Source of the DNA: Certhia americana | Taxonomy: Eukaryota; Chordata; Aves; Passeriformes; Certhiidae | NCBI GenBank assembly: GCA_018697195.1 | Contig: JAGMWU010000104.1 | Location: 60,296 to 124,295, forward strand | Length of the DNA stretch: 64,000 bases | Reading direction: 5' to 3' | In this document: piece by piece, positions 63,009 to 64,000 of the stretch | Layout: every line of letters starts with the position of its first letter | How positions within the stretch are numbered: the first letter of the stretch is position 1 | Notes under the pieces: model-generated | The model's database searches: none | Told to the model about the DNA's origin: nothing | What the model saw: only the letters and a program-made list of their open reading frames with translations | Made by a program: the position numbers and the translations under genes

Positions 63009-63049
63009 GACGCTGTGGTTTTGATCCGCGTTAATTGAGTTTGGTTAAT

Positions 63050-63281
63050 GAGGGCGTGAGGGGAAAGGGGCGGGGCCAGGGGCGGGAAAGGGGCGGGGCC
63101 AGGGGCGGGAAAGGGGCGGGGCTGAGCGCGCGCGCCCCCCGGGGCCCCGCCTTCCCGGCGCTCCTCGCGCGCCGCACCGCGCACGCGCCGCTGCGCCCGT
63201 TTCCGCTTCCGCCCCGACGCGCCGTCACCGTCAGGAGCCGCCGGGCCGGGACCGGGACCGGCGTGAGGGGACGCGGCTGGT
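63050..63281 (+). promoter_or_regulatory. PRPF3: Probable PRPF3 promoter and non-coding first exon
   Basis: A CpG island with repeated aaggggcggggccaggggcgg GC boxes (63064-63120) and an ETS-like cgcttccg around 63204. Candidate donors are GGC|GTGAGG (63263) and CTG|GTGAGG (63280). In human, PRPF3 (a U4/U6 snRNP splicing factor) follows MRPS21 on the same strand, which is the only reason for the name. No PRPF3 coding sequence is in the window. Confidence 0.4.
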
Positions 63282-64000
63282 GAGGGACAGAAAGGGCCGC
63301 ACCGGGGGGCGCGGAGGGAGCGGGGAAAGCGGGTGGGTAGCCGAGAAGGTGGGAGACGGTGTCGGAGCTGGCTCCGGGCCCGGCCCGCGCGGGCTGAGGG
63401 GGCCGGGCCGGGCCCCGGGCGCTGCTCCGCGGTAACGGCGGATACCGGGCCCTGCGGGACTGCTGTGTCGGCGGGAGCGCCGTGTGTCCGGTGGGCCCCA
63501 GCTCCGTCCGTGTGAGGCCGAGGCAGGCGGCGGCGGTGCTCGGTTGTACGTTCATGGATCCCCGAGCGCTTACCGGCGGTTGTGTTCCGAGCGCCGCCGC
63601 TGCTCGAGCTGCTCCCCGCCGTGAGGGCTCTGCTCTCCCGCTGCCGCCCGTCAAGCTGCTGCTGCTGCTGCTGCTGGAGCTCCGTGTGCAGGCTGAACCC
63701 GCTCTAATCACAGCATTCTGGGGTTTATTCCGGACCCGTTCAGAGCTGTTGATGTGTCGGGGCTGCCATTCGTTAGTTCTGCCTGTCCTTAACCTCTGTG
63801 GGGGGAGAACTCGTGAAGGAAACGCCAGCCTCGGGTTTGGGCTCTATTTCAACCTGTCTCTAAGGAAGCTGCCAGGAAAAGCAGAGCCTGCAGAAGTTTC
63901 CAGGCTATGGAGGGAGCTCGGGCCCTGCAGGAAGCAGCAGTCACCTGCTGGAACTGCTGACAGATCTGAAATCAGGGGCTCTGTGTTAGGACTGACCCCC
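63282..64000. other. CpG-rich sequence to window end, no coding exon seen
   Basis: GC-rich to about 63700 with a short CTG run (63655-63676), then ordinary DNA. Probably the first intron of the gene starting at about 63.2 kb. No exon with homology is recognisable. Confidence 0.4.

Overview
This is a stretch of a vertebrate nuclear genome, almost certainly avian. Split genes with GT-AG introns, scattered fragments of CR1-type LINE 3' ends, and small, GC-rich, tightly packed genes in the right half suggest a bird microchromosome. The gene set matches human 1q21.2. Exons were joined by reading frame and splice phase, and every join quoted for a gene was checked for phase. Human comparisons are from memory, with no database search.

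Layout, left to right. (1) 414-9337, + strand: the last eight coding exons of VPS45 (SM-protein of endosomal trafficking); the 5' part lies off the window. (2) 12420-22058, +: complete PLEKHO1 (PH-domain signalling adaptor) behind a CpG-rich promoter. (3) 22.5-34.9 kb: gene-poor, AT-richer DNA with CR1 fragments, one muscle-type motif cluster and one orphan CpG island near 33.3-33.9 kb. (4) 37419-43311, -: complete ANP32E (H2A.Z chaperone) with a long 3' UTR down to about 34.9 kb. (5) 47529-50329, -: a five-exon small gene that I call C1orf54. It encodes a secreted, tyrosine-rich acidic protein with a GPI-signal-like tail. (6) 53736-55194, +: APH1A (gamma-secretase subunit), whose first exon is lost in a 710-base assembly gap. 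(7) 55865-58652, -: CA14 (membrane carbonic anhydrase), tail to tail with APH1A. (8) 60416-61507, +: CIART (circadian repressor CHRONO), with E-box, CRE and D-box motifs upstream. (9) 62335-62987, +: MRPS21 (mitoribosomal protein), with an anomalous exon junction. (10) About 63190 to the end: a CpG-rich region that by synteny should be the promoter and non-coding first exon of PRPF3.

The genes do not form one pathway; this is a conserved synteny block. Compared with the human order that I recall, the three-gene block C1orf54-APH1A-CA14 is inverted. This puts CA14 head to head with CIART and its clock-type promoter. I see no mobile system, virus, CRISPR array or RNA gene. The most interesting points are the inversion with the clock-element cluster, the sulfotyrosine/GPI-like C1orf54 protein, a minisatellite that begins at a VPS45 splice donor, and the broken-looking MRPS21 junction.
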